This document shows, one piece after another, positions 1 through 6,651 of a stretch of DNA of 11,508 bases. The position numbers and the translations under genes were made by a program. The stretch is from positions 1-11,508 of the forward strand of contig JAUSIJ010000045.1 in the NCBI GenBank assembly GCA_030647855.1, given 5' to 3'. Below the pieces are notes generated by a model. That model was not told the origin of the DNA, did no database searches, and saw only the letters and a program-made list of their open reading frames with translations. Numbering within the stretch: position 1 is the stretch's first letter; each line of letters opens with the position of its first letter. This DNA is from a bacterium (GTDB lineage: Bacteria; Patescibacteriota; Minisyncoccia; Phycocordibacterales; JAUSIJ01).

Positions 1-2
1 TA

Positions 3-335
3 TCGTGGATCATAAGCTGGCTCTTAACTATACTTGCCGTGATAGTGACAGCCTACATCCTGCCAGGAGTAATGCTCAGCGGATTTGCGGCCGCTTTCGT
101 CACCGCGCTAGTGCTTGGGGTTATTAACACTTTTATAAAACCACTCCTTGTTTTTCTGACGCTGCCTATTACCATTTTGACGCTCGGACTTTTTACCTTC
201 GTCATCAATGCGGTACTCGTGCTCTTGGCAAGCTATGTGGTGCCCGGTTTTGAAGTTAGGAATTTCTGGTGGGCGCTCCTTTTCGCTCTTGTGCTTTCAC
301 TTGTGCGCTACGTGCTGCACAAGTTTGCTGTTTAA
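3..335 (+). CDS. YvlD-like (phage holin family 4-type) membrane protein, 5' partial
   Basis: Small integral membrane protein of the YvlD / 'phage holin family' type; its biochemical role is not established. The reading frame is open to the left edge. The first codons in the window (Ser-Trp-Ile-Ile-Ser-Trp) already match the first helix of the family, so probably only a few N-terminal residues are missing; the GTG at 39 would cut into helix 1 and is not a likely start. Visible family hallmarks are the YILPG turn after helix 1, the LGVINTFIKPLL segment, the very conserved LTLPITILTLGLFTFVINA stretch, a VPGFEV turn and the final FWWALLFALVLSLV helix, giving four hydrophobic segments. Despite the name, the family is chromosomal and widespread and is no evidence for a prophage. 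No convincing terminator follows. The family call is firm; the function is unknown. Confidence 0.85.
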   Translation, partial: SWIISWLLTILAVIVTAYILPGVMLSGFAAAFVTALVLGVINTFIKPLLVFLTLPITILTLGLFTFVINAVLVLLASYVVPGFEVRNFWWALLFALVLSLVRYVLHKFAV

Positions 336-382
336 CTCAGCACCATTTTGTGGCTTCAGCTTTAAAAGTCATGTGAATTTCT

Positions 383-418
383 GCCATAGGGGATAGGCCA
401 TGCGCGGATCCTTATGGC
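383..418. repeat. Imperfect inverted repeat between convergent genes
   Basis: GCCATA (383-388) pairs with TATGGC (413-418). The stem can extend by four further pairs, two of them G-U, around a 16-base loop. It sits between the YvlD-like gene and the convergent LOG gene, where a two-way terminator could be expected, but no T-run follows the stem on either strand. It may be an RNA-stabilising hairpin or chance. Confidence 0.3.
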
Positions 419-431
419 AAAATAGGCTGGG

Positions 432-1148
432 TCAGTAGTGAAAGGGGATCCCGTTTCGTATCGGCGTTTTGCCGATCAGCTTAATTATCTCGTCGTTGTT
501 ATCGGCAATGACAAAGAGATTCATATCAGTTTTTTCAATGGCGCAATGATTGGTGTATATGTGCCTATAGATGAACTCTTTCATCGGCTCCCAAAAGTCT
601 CGACCGACGGCAAGAATGGGGACTCGAGCCATTTTGCCTGTTTGCACAAGCGTTAATATCTCGAAAAACTCATCGAGAGTTCCATATCCGCCCGGAAAAA
701 AAATATAGGCTTCGGCAGAGAAAGCGAGGCAGAGTTTGCGGCTGAAGAAATAATAGAACGAAGCGTGATCGGTGACATAAGGATTCATCCGCTGGGCTCG
801 GAGGAGATTGATGTTAAGGCCGAGCGACTTGCCACCGGCTTCTTTAGCTCCTCGATTGGCTGCCTCCATGATACCCGGTCCGCCACCTGTAAAAATGGCA
901 TACCCGAGCTCTTCTACTATCTTCGCGGCAAGCCCCCGCGCTTGCTTATAGTGTTCGCTGTCTTCCGTGCAGCGCGAAGATCCGAAAAAAGTAACTGAAC
1001 GCGGGTAATTTTTTAAAAATTCAAACCCATCCGTCAATTCCTTTTGGATGAGCGATATTCTTTTTGTCGCGGCTTCATGCAGCTCTTCCACCGTAAGCGG
1101 TTCGGTAACAAGATCGGCAGCGGGAACATTTAGTTTTTCTGCTTCCAT
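432..1148 (-). CDS. LOG family protein (TIGR00730-type Rossmann-fold nucleotide phosphoribohydrolase)
   Basis: A 238-residue cytosolic protein of the LOG / lysine-decarboxylase-like family. Characterised members remove ribose 5-phosphate from nucleoside monophosphates, notably cytokinin riboside 5'-monophosphates. Both signature motifs are intact: GGGPGIMEAANRG at about residues 88-100 and PGGYGTLDE at about 152-160, the latter holding the nucleotide-binding glycines and catalytic Glu. The Rossmann core starts near residue 50 (SVTFFGSSR) after a roughly 45-residue N-terminal extension, as in the longer LOG subgroup. The gene is divergent from the FKBP gene across a 93-base spacer. The ATG at 1148 is preceded only by a GAGGG too close to act as a normal Shine-Dalgarno, and the nearest -10-like box implies a leader of about 7 bases. 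The family call is secure; the true substrate in this organism is unknown, and a cytokinin role should not be assumed. Confidence 0.88.
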   Translation of the reverse strand: MEAEKLNVPAADLVTEPLTVEELHEAATKRISLIQKELTDGFEFLKNYPRSVTFFGSSRCTEDSEHYKQARGLAAKIVEELGYAIFTGGGPGIMEAANRGAKEAGGKSLGLNINLLRAQRMNPYVTDHASFYYFFSRKLCLAFSAEAYIFFPGGYGTLDEFFEILTLVQTGKMARVPILAVGRDFWEPMKEFIYRHIYTNHCAIEKTDMNLFVIADNNDEIIKLIGKTPIRNGIPFHY

Positions 1149-1161
1149 TCCCTCATCTTAA

Positions 1162-1170
1162 TCTATATCA
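1162..1170 (-). promoter_or_regulatory. Extended -10 promoter candidate for the LOG gene
   Basis: On the minus strand this reads TGATATAGA, a TGn extended -10 with a 4/6 hexamer. No recognisable -35 lies at 16-18 bases. Predicted transcription start is near 1155, leaving only about 7 bases before the ATG at 1148. Confidence 0.35.
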
Positions 1171-1189
1171 CAAGAGCTTGCTACGCCGT

Positions 1190-1216
1190 TTGACAGACGC
1201 TTTCTTGTGCTATAAT
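1190..1216 (+). promoter_or_regulatory. Promoter of the FKBP gene (consensus -35 and extended -10)
   Basis: A perfect TTGACA (1190-1195) and a perfect TATAAT (1211-1216) are separated by 15 bases; the short spacing is compensated by an extended -10 TGC directly before TATAAT. Predicted transcription start is near 1223, giving a leader of about 19 bases with no Shine-Dalgarno before the ATG at 1242. By sequence it is the strongest promoter in the window. Confidence 0.75.
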
Positions 1217-1241
1217 GAAACAATAAATTATTAGACAACGT

Positions 1242-1685
1242 ATGAATAATAGAATCTATCTGGGTCTTGCGATCGCTCTCGCCATCGGAATTGTCGGGTA
1301 TTTTTTTATTTTTCCGGAGTTCAGCGGTTTTTTTCCTAAGGGAACAGAGTCTATGGATGAACAATCACTACAAAACGAAACGGTCGTTGAGGGGCAAGGT
1401 GAAGGCGCAGTAGCCGGTAATACTGTCACTGTTCACTACACGGGAACGCTCGCCGACGGAACCAAATTTGACAGCTCGGTTGATCGAGGTCAGCCGTTCA
1501 CTTTCGTGCTGGGAGCAGGGCAGGTTATACAAGGTTGGGAGCAGGGTATCGTGGGAATGAAAGTGGGTGAAAAACGCCGTCTTGTTATTCCTCCCCATCT
1601 TGGCTATGGCGCGCAAGCAATCGGACCTATCCCTTCGAACTCTACGCTTATCTTTGACGTAGAAATGATCGCCATCCAAAAATAG
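1242..1685 (+). CDS. Membrane-anchored FKBP-type peptidyl-prolyl cis-trans isomerase
   Basis: A 147-residue protein with one N-terminal hydrophobic anchor (about residues 5-24) and a C-terminal FKBP domain (about 45-147). FKBPs catalyse cis-trans isomerisation of X-Pro bonds and assist folding; the anchor places the domain on the outer face of the membrane. Canonical FKBP pocket elements are present in order: VHYTGTLADGTKFDSS, FTFVLGAGQVIQGWEQGIVGM, GEKRRLVIPPHLGYG and the last strand LIFDVEMIAI. The domain is minimal, with no IF or flap insertion, so it is the FKBP12-like rather than the SlyD type. A short acidic linker follows the anchor. The start has no Shine-Dalgarno but fits the promoter spacing and gives a sensible N-in anchor. 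No lipobox cysteine is seen. tgt follows after 69 bases without a terminator, so read-through is possible. Confidence 0.93.
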   Translation: MNNRIYLGLAIALAIGIVGYFFIFPEFSGFFPKGTESMDEQSLQNETVVEGQGEGAVAGNTVTVHYTGTLADGTKFDSSVDRGQPFTFVLGAGQVIQGWEQGIVGMKVGEKRRLVIPPHLGYGAQAIGPIPSNSTLIFDVEMIAIQK

Positions 1686-1720
1686 GGCATTACGGTGCTC
1701 GCTTTACGTCGGAAATAGGC

Positions 1721-1749
1721 TTGTTTCGGACACCTCTTTCGGCCATACT
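1721..1749 (+). promoter_or_regulatory. Promoter candidate for tgt, implying a leaderless mRNA
   Basis: TTGTTT (1721-1726) and CATACT (1744-1749) are spaced by exactly 17 bases. The predicted start of transcription falls at 1755-1756, on the ATG itself, and there is no Shine-Dalgarno. This fits leaderless initiation. Both hexamers are 4-5/6 matches. Confidence 0.45.
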
Positions 1750-1754
1750 GCTCT

Positions 1755-2960
1755 ATGGCCCCGATTAAATTCTCTGTCGAGAAAAAAATACCCAATCGTC
1801 TCGGCCGGGCCGGGATACTCGAGTGTGCTCATGGGACAATACAGACGCCCGCTTTTGTCACGGTAGGAACCAAGGCTACTGTAAAAGCACTAACGCCCGA
1901 GCAGGTGAAAGAACTTGGTGCAGAGGTGGTACTTGCCAATACGTACCATCTGTACCTCGAGCCCGGAGATGCCCTCGTCAAGACAGCGGGCGGTCTTCAG
2001 CGCTTTATGCATTGGGAAGGTCCTACCATGACCGACTCCGGCGGCTTTCAGGTTTTTTCGCTGGGCGCCGCCTATGGCAAGAGTGTGTCGAAAATTGCCG
2101 ATGCTCGAGCGATCGGAGCGTCGGATGAAGAGAATCCTCAAAGTGAGCCTGCGGGAAAGCTCGTCAAAATTGATAATGAAGGTGTCACGTTCAAGTCGGT
2201 CTTGGACGGCAGCACTCACCGCTTTACACCCGAGCGCTCGGTAGAGATCCAGCACAATATCGGTGCGGACATGATCTTTGCCTTTGATGAGTGCACCTCT
2301 CCCAGTGCTCCACTCGAGTATCAAAGAGAAGCCATGGAGCGAACGCACCGATGGGCAAAGCGCAGTCTCGACTATCATGAGAGCAAGGATGCCCGCAAAA
2401 GCCAGGCGCTCTTCGGCATCGTCCAAGGTGGGCGATTTGAGGATTTGCGCAAGGAGAGCGCAAAATATCTGGCGTCAATGAATTTCGACGGTTTCGGAAT
2501 CGGCGGTTCTTTTAATAAGGACGATATGTATGACTCGGTCGAATGGGTGAACGGAATTCTTCCGGAAGATCGACCTCGTCATTTATTGGGCATCGGGGAA
2601 CCGGCAGATCTCTTGGGAGCAATCGAAAACGGCTGCGATCTCTTTGATTGCGTGGCACCAACTCGAATGGCGCGGAACGGCGCTCTCTATACTCTGCACG
2701 GCAAAATCAATATCTCAAACGCCCGCTTTACCGGAGACTTTACAAAAATAGATGAAAAATGTGCTTGCTATACCTGTACCCACTACACCAAGGCGTATCT
2801 CTCCCATCTCTTCCGCGCCCGAGAGATGCTTGCCGCCACGCTTGCTTCAATTCATAATCTTTACTTCATAGTCAATATGGTAAAAAAAATACGGAAAAGT
2901 GTTTTGGACGGTACTTTTACGGAATTTAGGGAGTCGTTTCTTGCTGCATATCAAACTTGA
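1755..2960 (+). CDS. tgt: tRNA-guanine(34) transglycosylase (queuine tRNA-ribosyltransferase)
   Basis: Swaps guanine 34 in the GUN anticodons of Asp, Asn, His and Tyr tRNAs for a queuine-type base. The 401-residue product has a complete TIM-barrel catalytic core: base-binding Asp94 in DSGGFQVFS, GIVQGG at 221-226, LLGIGEP at about 277-283 and the nucleophile Asp298 in FDCVAPTR. The zinc site is intact: Cys336, Cys338, Cys341 (CACYTC) and His367 (SIHNLY). Bacterial Tgt is usually about 370-380 residues; the extra length is a roughly 30-residue insertion at about 105-140, after FQVFSLG. The ATG at 1755 fits the family N terminus (KFSVEKK...GRAG) and lacks a Shine-Dalgarno. No queuosine synthesis gene is visible nearby, so the substrate base may come from elsewhere in the genome or be salvaged; that cannot be decided here. 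Confidence 0.95.
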   Translation: MAPIKFSVEKKIPNRLGRAGILECAHGTIQTPAFVTVGTKATVKALTPEQVKELGAEVVLANTYHLYLEPGDALVKTAGGLQRFMHWEGPTMTDSGGFQVFSLGAAYGKSVSKIADARAIGASDEENPQSEPAGKLVKIDNEGVTFKSVLDGSTHRFTPERSVEIQHNIGADMIFAFDECTSPSAPLEYQREAMERTHRWAKRSLDYHESKDARKSQALFGIVQGGRFEDLRKESAKYLASMNFDGFGIGGSFNKDDMYDSVEWVNGILPEDRPRHLLGIGEPADLLGAIENGCDLFDCVAPTRMARNGALYTLHGKINISNARFTGDFTKIDEKCACYTCTHYTKAYLSHLFRAREMLAATLASIHNLYFIVNMVKKIRKSVLDGTFTEFRESFLAAYQT

Positions 2961-2969
2961 TCCCATTAG

Positions 2970-2980
2970 AGTTGCACTGT
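2970..2980. repeat. 11-base direct repeat, left copy
   Basis: AGTTGCACTGT occurs here and again at 3835-3845, flanking the GAF-like gene with its promoter and terminator. This copy also overlaps a small dyad, GTTGCA (2971-2976) with TGCAAC (2990-2995). An 11-base match is expected by chance in a window this size, so its meaning is doubtful. Confidence 0.3.
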
Positions 2981-3048
2981 CATTGATATTGCAACCTGTG
3001 AATCTTTGCACGGGAGGAGACGGTTCTGGCCGGCTGATTTCCATGTCC

Positions 3049-3077
3049 GCGCTTGTGCGTGGGTAGCACCGCTTTTT
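3049..3077 (+). terminator. Possible weak intrinsic terminator after tgt
   Basis: GTGC (3055-3058) pairs with GCAC (3066-3069), extended by GCG (3049-3051) with CGC (3070-3072) across a three-base bulge, and followed by TTTTT. It is the only terminator-like structure between tgt and the GAF-like gene. The bulge makes it marginal. Confidence 0.35.
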
Positions 3078-3098
3078 GTTGCCCGGAAGCAATTGATG

Positions 3099-3107
3099 TG
3101 ATATAAC
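3099..3107 (+). promoter_or_regulatory. Extended -10 promoter of the GAF-like gene
   Basis: TGATATAAC is a TGn extended -10 with a 5/6 hexamer (3102-3107). A TTGTTG at 3076-3081 is a -35 candidate but is 20 bases away. Predicted transcription start is near 3114, leaving a leader of about 23 bases that carries the Shine-Dalgarno. Confidence 0.55.
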
Positions 3108-3136
3108 TTTTTTAGACGTAATTACAGGAGGTCGCA

Positions 3137-3784
3137 ATGATCAAGGAACTCCGGCACCTAATTGAGCGGGTCTACTCCATGCTCGAGGTCGGTGATGCCT
3201 CAAAGATAGAGGATTACCTCTGCTCCTGCTACACAGAGCTTGTCTGTAAGGATCTCGTCAAAGCCCTCGAATTCGGCGGGAATATTGAGAAATTCCTTTC
3301 GATTGCTCTCGATTGGCTCCTAAAGCGAGTAGGCTATCGCAACATGGCGCTCTGGCTCAAAAATGATGATGGCGAGTATCTTCTGGGGGCATACATGAGG
3401 TACACGGTGTCGAGCAATGACCTACCGCTAAACCTCCTCTGCGAATCAATTTTGGCGCGTGCTCGTCCCATTGTCCGCATTTTGGGAAAAGATCTGCCCG
3501 AGCCTCTTTCAAAGATTCTGGCTGATTATGAGCTTCTGGCCGCGCCTATTGATTATCACAGCGATACCACGGCCATCATCGTTCTCTTTGACAAGGACGG
3601 CTGGGTGAATGAAGAGCGAGCGCACATCCTTGAGTGCTTTTCTCGAACTTTTACCGCTCCGCTCTCAAGGTATCTCAACTATGAGATTCCGGAAGATGAT
3701 TATCTCAAGGATGGCGAGTCTGGCACTGATTCCCCGCGCAACTCTGCCGACTGGTGGAAGCGGGGAGAAGACCCTCCGTACTGA
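3137..3784 (+). CDS. GAF-like domain protein of unknown function
   Basis: A soluble 215-residue protein with no signal peptide or membrane segment. Residues about 45-182 have the pattern of a GAF-type sensor fold: an N-terminal helix (IEKFLSIALDWLLKRVG), a strand with NMALWLKNDDGEYLLGAY, a central helix region, then LLAAPIDYHSDTTAIIVLFDKDG and a C-terminal helix (EERAHILECFSRTFTAPLSRYL). No output domain (kinase, cyclase, HTH) follows. It ends in an acidic, probably disordered tail finishing DWWKRGEDPPY. A cysteine cluster near residues 29-37 (CSC...C) is of unclear meaning. The start is well supported by AGGAGGT at 3126-3132, five bases before the ATG. The gene has its own promoter and terminator. 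The GAF assignment rests on pattern only; no ligand can be inferred. It could be a stand-alone sensor or adaptor. Confidence 0.7.
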   Translation: MIKELRHLIERVYSMLEVGDASKIEDYLCSCYTELVCKDLVKALEFGGNIEKFLSIALDWLLKRVGYRNMALWLKNDDGEYLLGAYMRYTVSSNDLPLNLLCESILARARPIVRILGKDLPEPLSKILADYELLAAPIDYHSDTTAIIVLFDKDGWVNEERAHILECFSRTFTAPLSRYLNYEIPEDDYLKDGESGTDSPRNSADWWKRGEDPPY

Positions 3785-3790
3785 TCGTAA

Positions 3791-3817
3791 AGCCCTTGCG
3801 CAAGCGGGGCTTTTTTT
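3791..3817 (+). terminator. Intrinsic terminator of the GAF-like gene
   Basis: AGCCC (3791-3795) pairs with GGGCT (3807-3811) around a loop that can itself fold as a GC-GCAA-GC mini-hairpin, followed by seven T (3811-3817). It isolates uvrB from upstream transcription. Confidence 0.8.
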
Positions 3818-3821
3818 GAAA

Positions 3822-3850
3822 TTGTTAATCTTCAAGTTGCACTGTATAGT
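3822..3850 (+). promoter_or_regulatory. uvrB promoter, predicted leaderless
   Basis: TTGTTA (3822-3827), a 17-base spacer and TATAGT (3845-3850). The base seven positions after the -10 is 3857, exactly the A of the uvrB ATG, and no Shine-Dalgarno is present. The -10 overlaps the right copy of the 11-base repeat AGTTGCACTGT (3835-3845). Confidence 0.7.
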
Positions 3851-3856
3851 ATTCGC

Positions 3857-5872
3857 ATGTCGGAATTCGCCCTCAAGTCGGATTTTCAGCCTGCCGGTGA
3901 TCAGCCGAAGGCTATCAAAGAACTTCTCGATGGTTTGAAAGAGGGGCTCGCGAGACAAACGCTCCTTGGTGTTACCGGATCGGGGAAAACTTTTGCCGTG
4001 GCCAATGTCATCGCTTCGATGGGTAAACCGACGCTTGTTATCGCTCACAATAAAACACTTGCCGCGCAGCTTGCCCAAGAGTATCGCGAATTTTTCCCGG
4101 AGAACGCGGTCCACTATTTCGTTTCCTACTATGACTACTACCAGCCTGAAGCGTATATTGCGCACTCTGACACGTACATCGAAAAAGAAGCTCAGATTAA
4201 TGAGGAGATCGAACGGCTGCGACACGCTTCGACCCAAGCGCTCCTAACGAGAAGTGATGTCATTATTGTTGCTTCAGTTTCTTGCATCTACGGCTTGGGA
4301 AGTCCGGTTGAGTATGAGCGAGTTAATTTTAAAATAGAGAAAGGTCATTCGATTTCTCGAGCGGATTTTCTGCGGAGGCTCGTTGATCTCCATTTTGAAC
4401 GTACAAACGCCGATCTCACGCCGGGACAATTTCGGGCCACGGGCTCGACGGTTGAGATAATGCCGGTTAATGAGCGCCTCATATATCAGATCGAGCTCGG
4501 CACTACAATTGATTCCATACAAAAAATTGATCCGATTACGCGAGCATTTGTCGGAGAGGTGGAAATATTTTACCTTTTCCCGGCCAAACACTTTATTACA
4601 GCCCCAGGTGAACTTGATCGGGCACTGGCCGCTATTGAACACGAGCTCGGAGAGCGACTTAAAGATCTGGCGGCAGAGGGCAAGCCTCTCGAAGCGGAAA
4701 GACTCAAGCGTCGTACGCGCTACGACCTCGCCCTTATCCGGGAAATCGGCTATTGTAACGGTATCGAAAATTATTCGAGGCACTTGTCCGGTAAAGGTTC
4801 CGGTGAATCGCCCGACACACTGCTTTCCTATTTTCCGCACAAGGCCAATGGAGAAGCGGACTTTCTCACCATCATTGATGAATCACACGTCACCATTCCG
4901 CAATTGGGCGGAATGTACGCGGGGGATGCTTCGCGCAAAAAAAATCTTATTGAATACGGCTTTCGCCTGCCCTCGGCGGCCGATAACCGCCCGCTTAAAT
5001 TCGATGAGTTTAACGAGCGCGTAGGACAAATTATCTATACTTCTGCTACTCCGGCGGACTACGAGCGCACCAAAAGCCAAAAAATTGTCGAACAGGTTAT
5101 CAGGCCGACCGGTCTTATTGATCCGGAAGTAATCGTGCGTCCCGTAACGGGGGGAGACGGTTATCGAGGACAGGTGAATGATTTTATCGCCGAAGCGGGG
5201 AAGGTTATCGCAAACGGCGGAAGGGTTATCGCGACGACACTGACCAAAAAAATGGCGGAAGATTTGAGCGAATTTCTGAAGGAAAAGGGACTCAAAGCGG
5301 AATATTTGCACAGCGAAATCAAGACACTTGAACGGATAGGTATTCTCACCGAATTTCGCAAAGGCACTTTCGACTGCATTGTCGGGGTCAATCTTTTGCG
5401 TGAAGGACTCGATCTCCCCGAGGTCGAGTTTATCGGTATTCTTGATGCCGATAAGGAGGGATTTCTTCGCTCGGAAACTTCGCTTATCCAAATTATAGGA
5501 CGGGCGGCGCGTAATGTACTTGGCAGGGTCGTGCTCTACGCAGACCACATGACCGGCTCAATGGAGCGGGCAATTAATGAGACGAATCGCCGCCGCAAGC
5601 TCCAGGTGGAGTACAACAAGAAACACGGCATTACGCCGAAGACGATTAAAAAGACGATTCACGATATTACAGAGCAGCTCGAGTCCGAGCACGCGAAAAC
5701 CGTAAAGACGCTCCTCGAGTTTGACAAGGATAAGTTTGCCAAGAATCCTCAAAAGGTGATTCGAGAGAAAGAGCGCCAGATGAACGCGGCAGTAAAAATT
5801 CTTGATTTTGAAACCGCCGCTATCTTGCGCGATGAGATAAAGGAGCTTGTAAAACTGTCATCGGGTTCTTGA
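3857..5872 (+). CDS. uvrB: UvrABC system protein B (excinuclease subunit UvrB)
   Basis: Helicase-fold damage-verification subunit of nucleotide excision repair. UvrA loads it on DNA; it inserts a beta-hairpin at the lesion and recruits UvrC. The 671-residue length is normal. Visible elements: Walker A GVTGSGKT at 38-45; the tyrosine-rich beta-hairpin YYDYYQPEAYI at about 91-101; the UvrA/UvrB interaction region at about 150-250; Walker B DESH at 341-344; the motif V region GVNLLREGLDLPEV; motif VI QIIGRAAR at 545-552; and a C-terminal UVR motif (about 630-668, REKERQMNAAVKILDFETAAILRDEI) that binds UvrC. The ATG at 3857 fits the family start (FALKSDFQPAGDQPKAI) and the leaderless promoter. 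Its stop codon overlaps the -35 of the next promoter and there is no terminator, so some read-through into the membrane-protein pair is possible. Confidence 0.98.
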   Translation: MSEFALKSDFQPAGDQPKAIKELLDGLKEGLARQTLLGVTGSGKTFAVANVIASMGKPTLVIAHNKTLAAQLAQEYREFFPENAVHYFVSYYDYYQPEAYIAHSDTYIEKEAQINEEIERLRHASTQALLTRSDVIIVASVSCIYGLGSPVEYERVNFKIEKGHSISRADFLRRLVDLHFERTNADLTPGQFRATGSTVEIMPVNERLIYQIELGTTIDSIQKIDPITRAFVGEVEIFYLFPAKHFITAPGELDRALAAIEHELGERLKDLAAEGKPLEAERLKRRTRYDLALIREIGYCNGIENYSRHLSGKGSGESPDTLLSYFPHKANGEADFLTIIDESHVTIPQLGGMYAGDASRKKNLIEYGFRLPSAADNRPLKFDEFNERVGQIIYTSATPADYERTKSQKIVEQVIRPTGLIDPEVIVRPVTGGDGYRGQVNDFIAEAGKVIANGGRVIATTLTKKMAEDLSEFLKEKGLKAEYLHSEIKTLERIGILTEFRKGTFDCIVGVNLLREGLDLPEVEFIGILDADKEGFLRSETSLIQIIGRAARNVLGRVVLYADHMTGSMERAINETNRRRKLQVEYNKKHGITPKTIKKTIHDITEQLESEHAKTVKTLLEFDKDKFAKNPQKVIREKERQMNAAVKILDFETAAILRDEIKELVKLSSGS

Positions 5873-5897
5873 CTTGCTCTTATAGCCATGCTACGGT
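5869..5897 (+). promoter_or_regulatory. Promoter candidate for the small membrane-protein pair
   Basis: TTGACT (5869-5874) overlaps the uvrB stop codon. After a 17-base spacer comes TGC-TACGGT (hexamer 5892-5897): an extended -10 with a poor hexamer behind a good -35. Predicted start is near 5904, giving a leader that holds the AGGAGGT. Confidence 0.4.
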
Positions 5898-5931
5898 TGA
5901 ATGAGGTTAAGTTCTTCACACAGGAGGTCAT

Positions 5932-6384
5932 ATGCCGCTCGAACCTGCCAATATGTACGTGGCTATAGGGTTGACTCGGAATCAGGAAGTCCATTTAAGG
6001 TGGGTAAAGAGTACTCTTTTCTTCTTTATTCATTCAGGACTTTTTTCCTTTGCAGGTGTTCAACTTAATAGAAGATCTTTCGAAGGATTTCTTTTTGCCA
6101 CTGCAACTTCCTTCTTGGGGTTATTGCTAGCTGTTCTTTGGTTTCTTATAGCGGAACAGGCACAAAGATGGGTCAAGTACTGGACGTCAAGGATAATCGA
6201 GATGGAAGAAGAGAAACCCAAGCCCAGTATAAGAGTTTTTGGTGGTGACGAGTACAATAAGGTTGCTCGATCTAGATGGTCTGCTTATCTGATTCTTAAG
6301 ATTCTGATAGCCTCACTATTTATCATCTGGGGACTGGTGTTCATGGTTTCAATTTGTTTTCTTTTTTTTCTGAAAGGAGCCTAG
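5932..6384 (+). CDS. Small multi-pass membrane protein, unknown function
   Basis: A 150-residue protein I cannot name. Hydrophobic segments lie at about 25-45, 50-75 and 118-147; the last is long. Between segments 2 and 3 is a charged, probably cytoplasmic loop (about 76-117) beginning EQAQRWVKYWTSRIIEMEEE, an amphipathic Trp-rich helix ending in an acidic cluster. The layout of two helices followed by a W-x-x-Y-W...E-E helix resembles RipA-like small bacterial membrane proteins, but this is only pattern similarity. The start is supported by AGGAGGT at 5922-5928; ATG 5953 is an alternative but lies far from the Shine-Dalgarno. The next gene starts one base after the stop, so the two are surely co-transcribed. 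Base composition is lower in GC than uvrB and uvrA (two 60-base rows counted by hand gave 21 and 24 G+C), which may hint at later acquisition. Confidence 0.8.
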   Translation: MPLEPANMYVAIGLTRNQEVHLRWVKSTLFFFIHSGLFSFAGVQLNRRSFEGFLFATATSFLGLLLAVLWFLIAEQAQRWVKYWTSRIIEMEEEKPKPSIRVFGGDEYNKVARSRWSAYLILKILIASLFIIWGLVFMVSICFLFFLKGA

Positions 6385-6385
6385 C

Positions 6386-6604
6386 ATGAATAAGTACATT
6401 AAGAAGATGATTGAATCCGGAGAAATCTGGATTTGGGTGCTTGAGTGTATTGGGATCTGTTCTGGCATTTTTGCTGTTTGGATTATACTGAGCGGCAATT
6501 TCTTGGCCAATTCTGTTGCCTTCATATTGTCGCTTGGTGTGTGTCTCAGTGTTATCTCGGGGCACGTTATATATGCCCACGACAAAAGAATAGGCCGCCC
6601 ATGA
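6386..6604 (+). CDS. Small two-helix membrane protein, unknown function
   Basis: A 72-residue protein with two predicted membrane helices (about 14-34 and 39-63), a short charged N terminus (MNKYIKKMIESGE) and a basic C-terminal tail (AHDKRIGRP). Both ends are therefore likely cytoplasmic. AAAGGAG at 6373-6379, inside the end of the preceding gene, is well placed for the ATG at 6386. The preceding stop codon ends at 6384, leaving a one-base gap that suggests translational coupling. A perfect palindromic terminator follows directly. Codon pattern, Shine-Dalgarno and context support a real gene despite its size. A small partner subunit of the 150-residue membrane protein, or a toxin-like peptide, are possible readings; nothing in the sequence decides. 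Confidence 0.72.
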   Translation: MNKYIKKMIESGEIWIWVLECIGICSGIFAVWIILSGNFLANSVAFILSLGVCLSVISGHVIYAHDKRIGRP

Positions 6605-6608
6605 TCTC

Positions 6609-6638
6609 AAATCCCGTGAAATTTCACGGGATTTTTTT
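6609..6638 (+). terminator. Strong intrinsic terminator of the membrane-protein pair
   Basis: A perfect 26-base palindrome (6609-6634) with arms AAATCCCGTGAAA and TTTCACGGGATTT, followed by more T (T-run 6632-6638). Its symmetry would also allow some activity on the minus strand, where A6609-6611 gives only a short T-run. Confidence 0.88.
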
Positions 6639-6651
6639 CTTACCAGGAAAT

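Noticed and set aside
39..335. Prophage, because the first gene belongs to a family named 'phage holin'
   Set aside because: The YvlD-like family is chromosomal and widespread; no lysin, capsid, integrase or other phage gene is nearby.
383..418. Bidirectional terminator between the YvlD-like gene and the LOG gene
   Set aside because: The inverted repeat has G-U pairs, a large loop and no T-run after the stem on either strand.
1890..2426. Long minus-strand open frame opposite tgt
   Set aside because: It is antisense to a gene with full catalytic and zinc motifs and resembles no known family.
3665..4840. Minus-strand open frames opposite the GAF-like gene and uvrB
   Set aside because: They overlap well-supported genes on the other strand and lack ribosome binding sites and family motifs.
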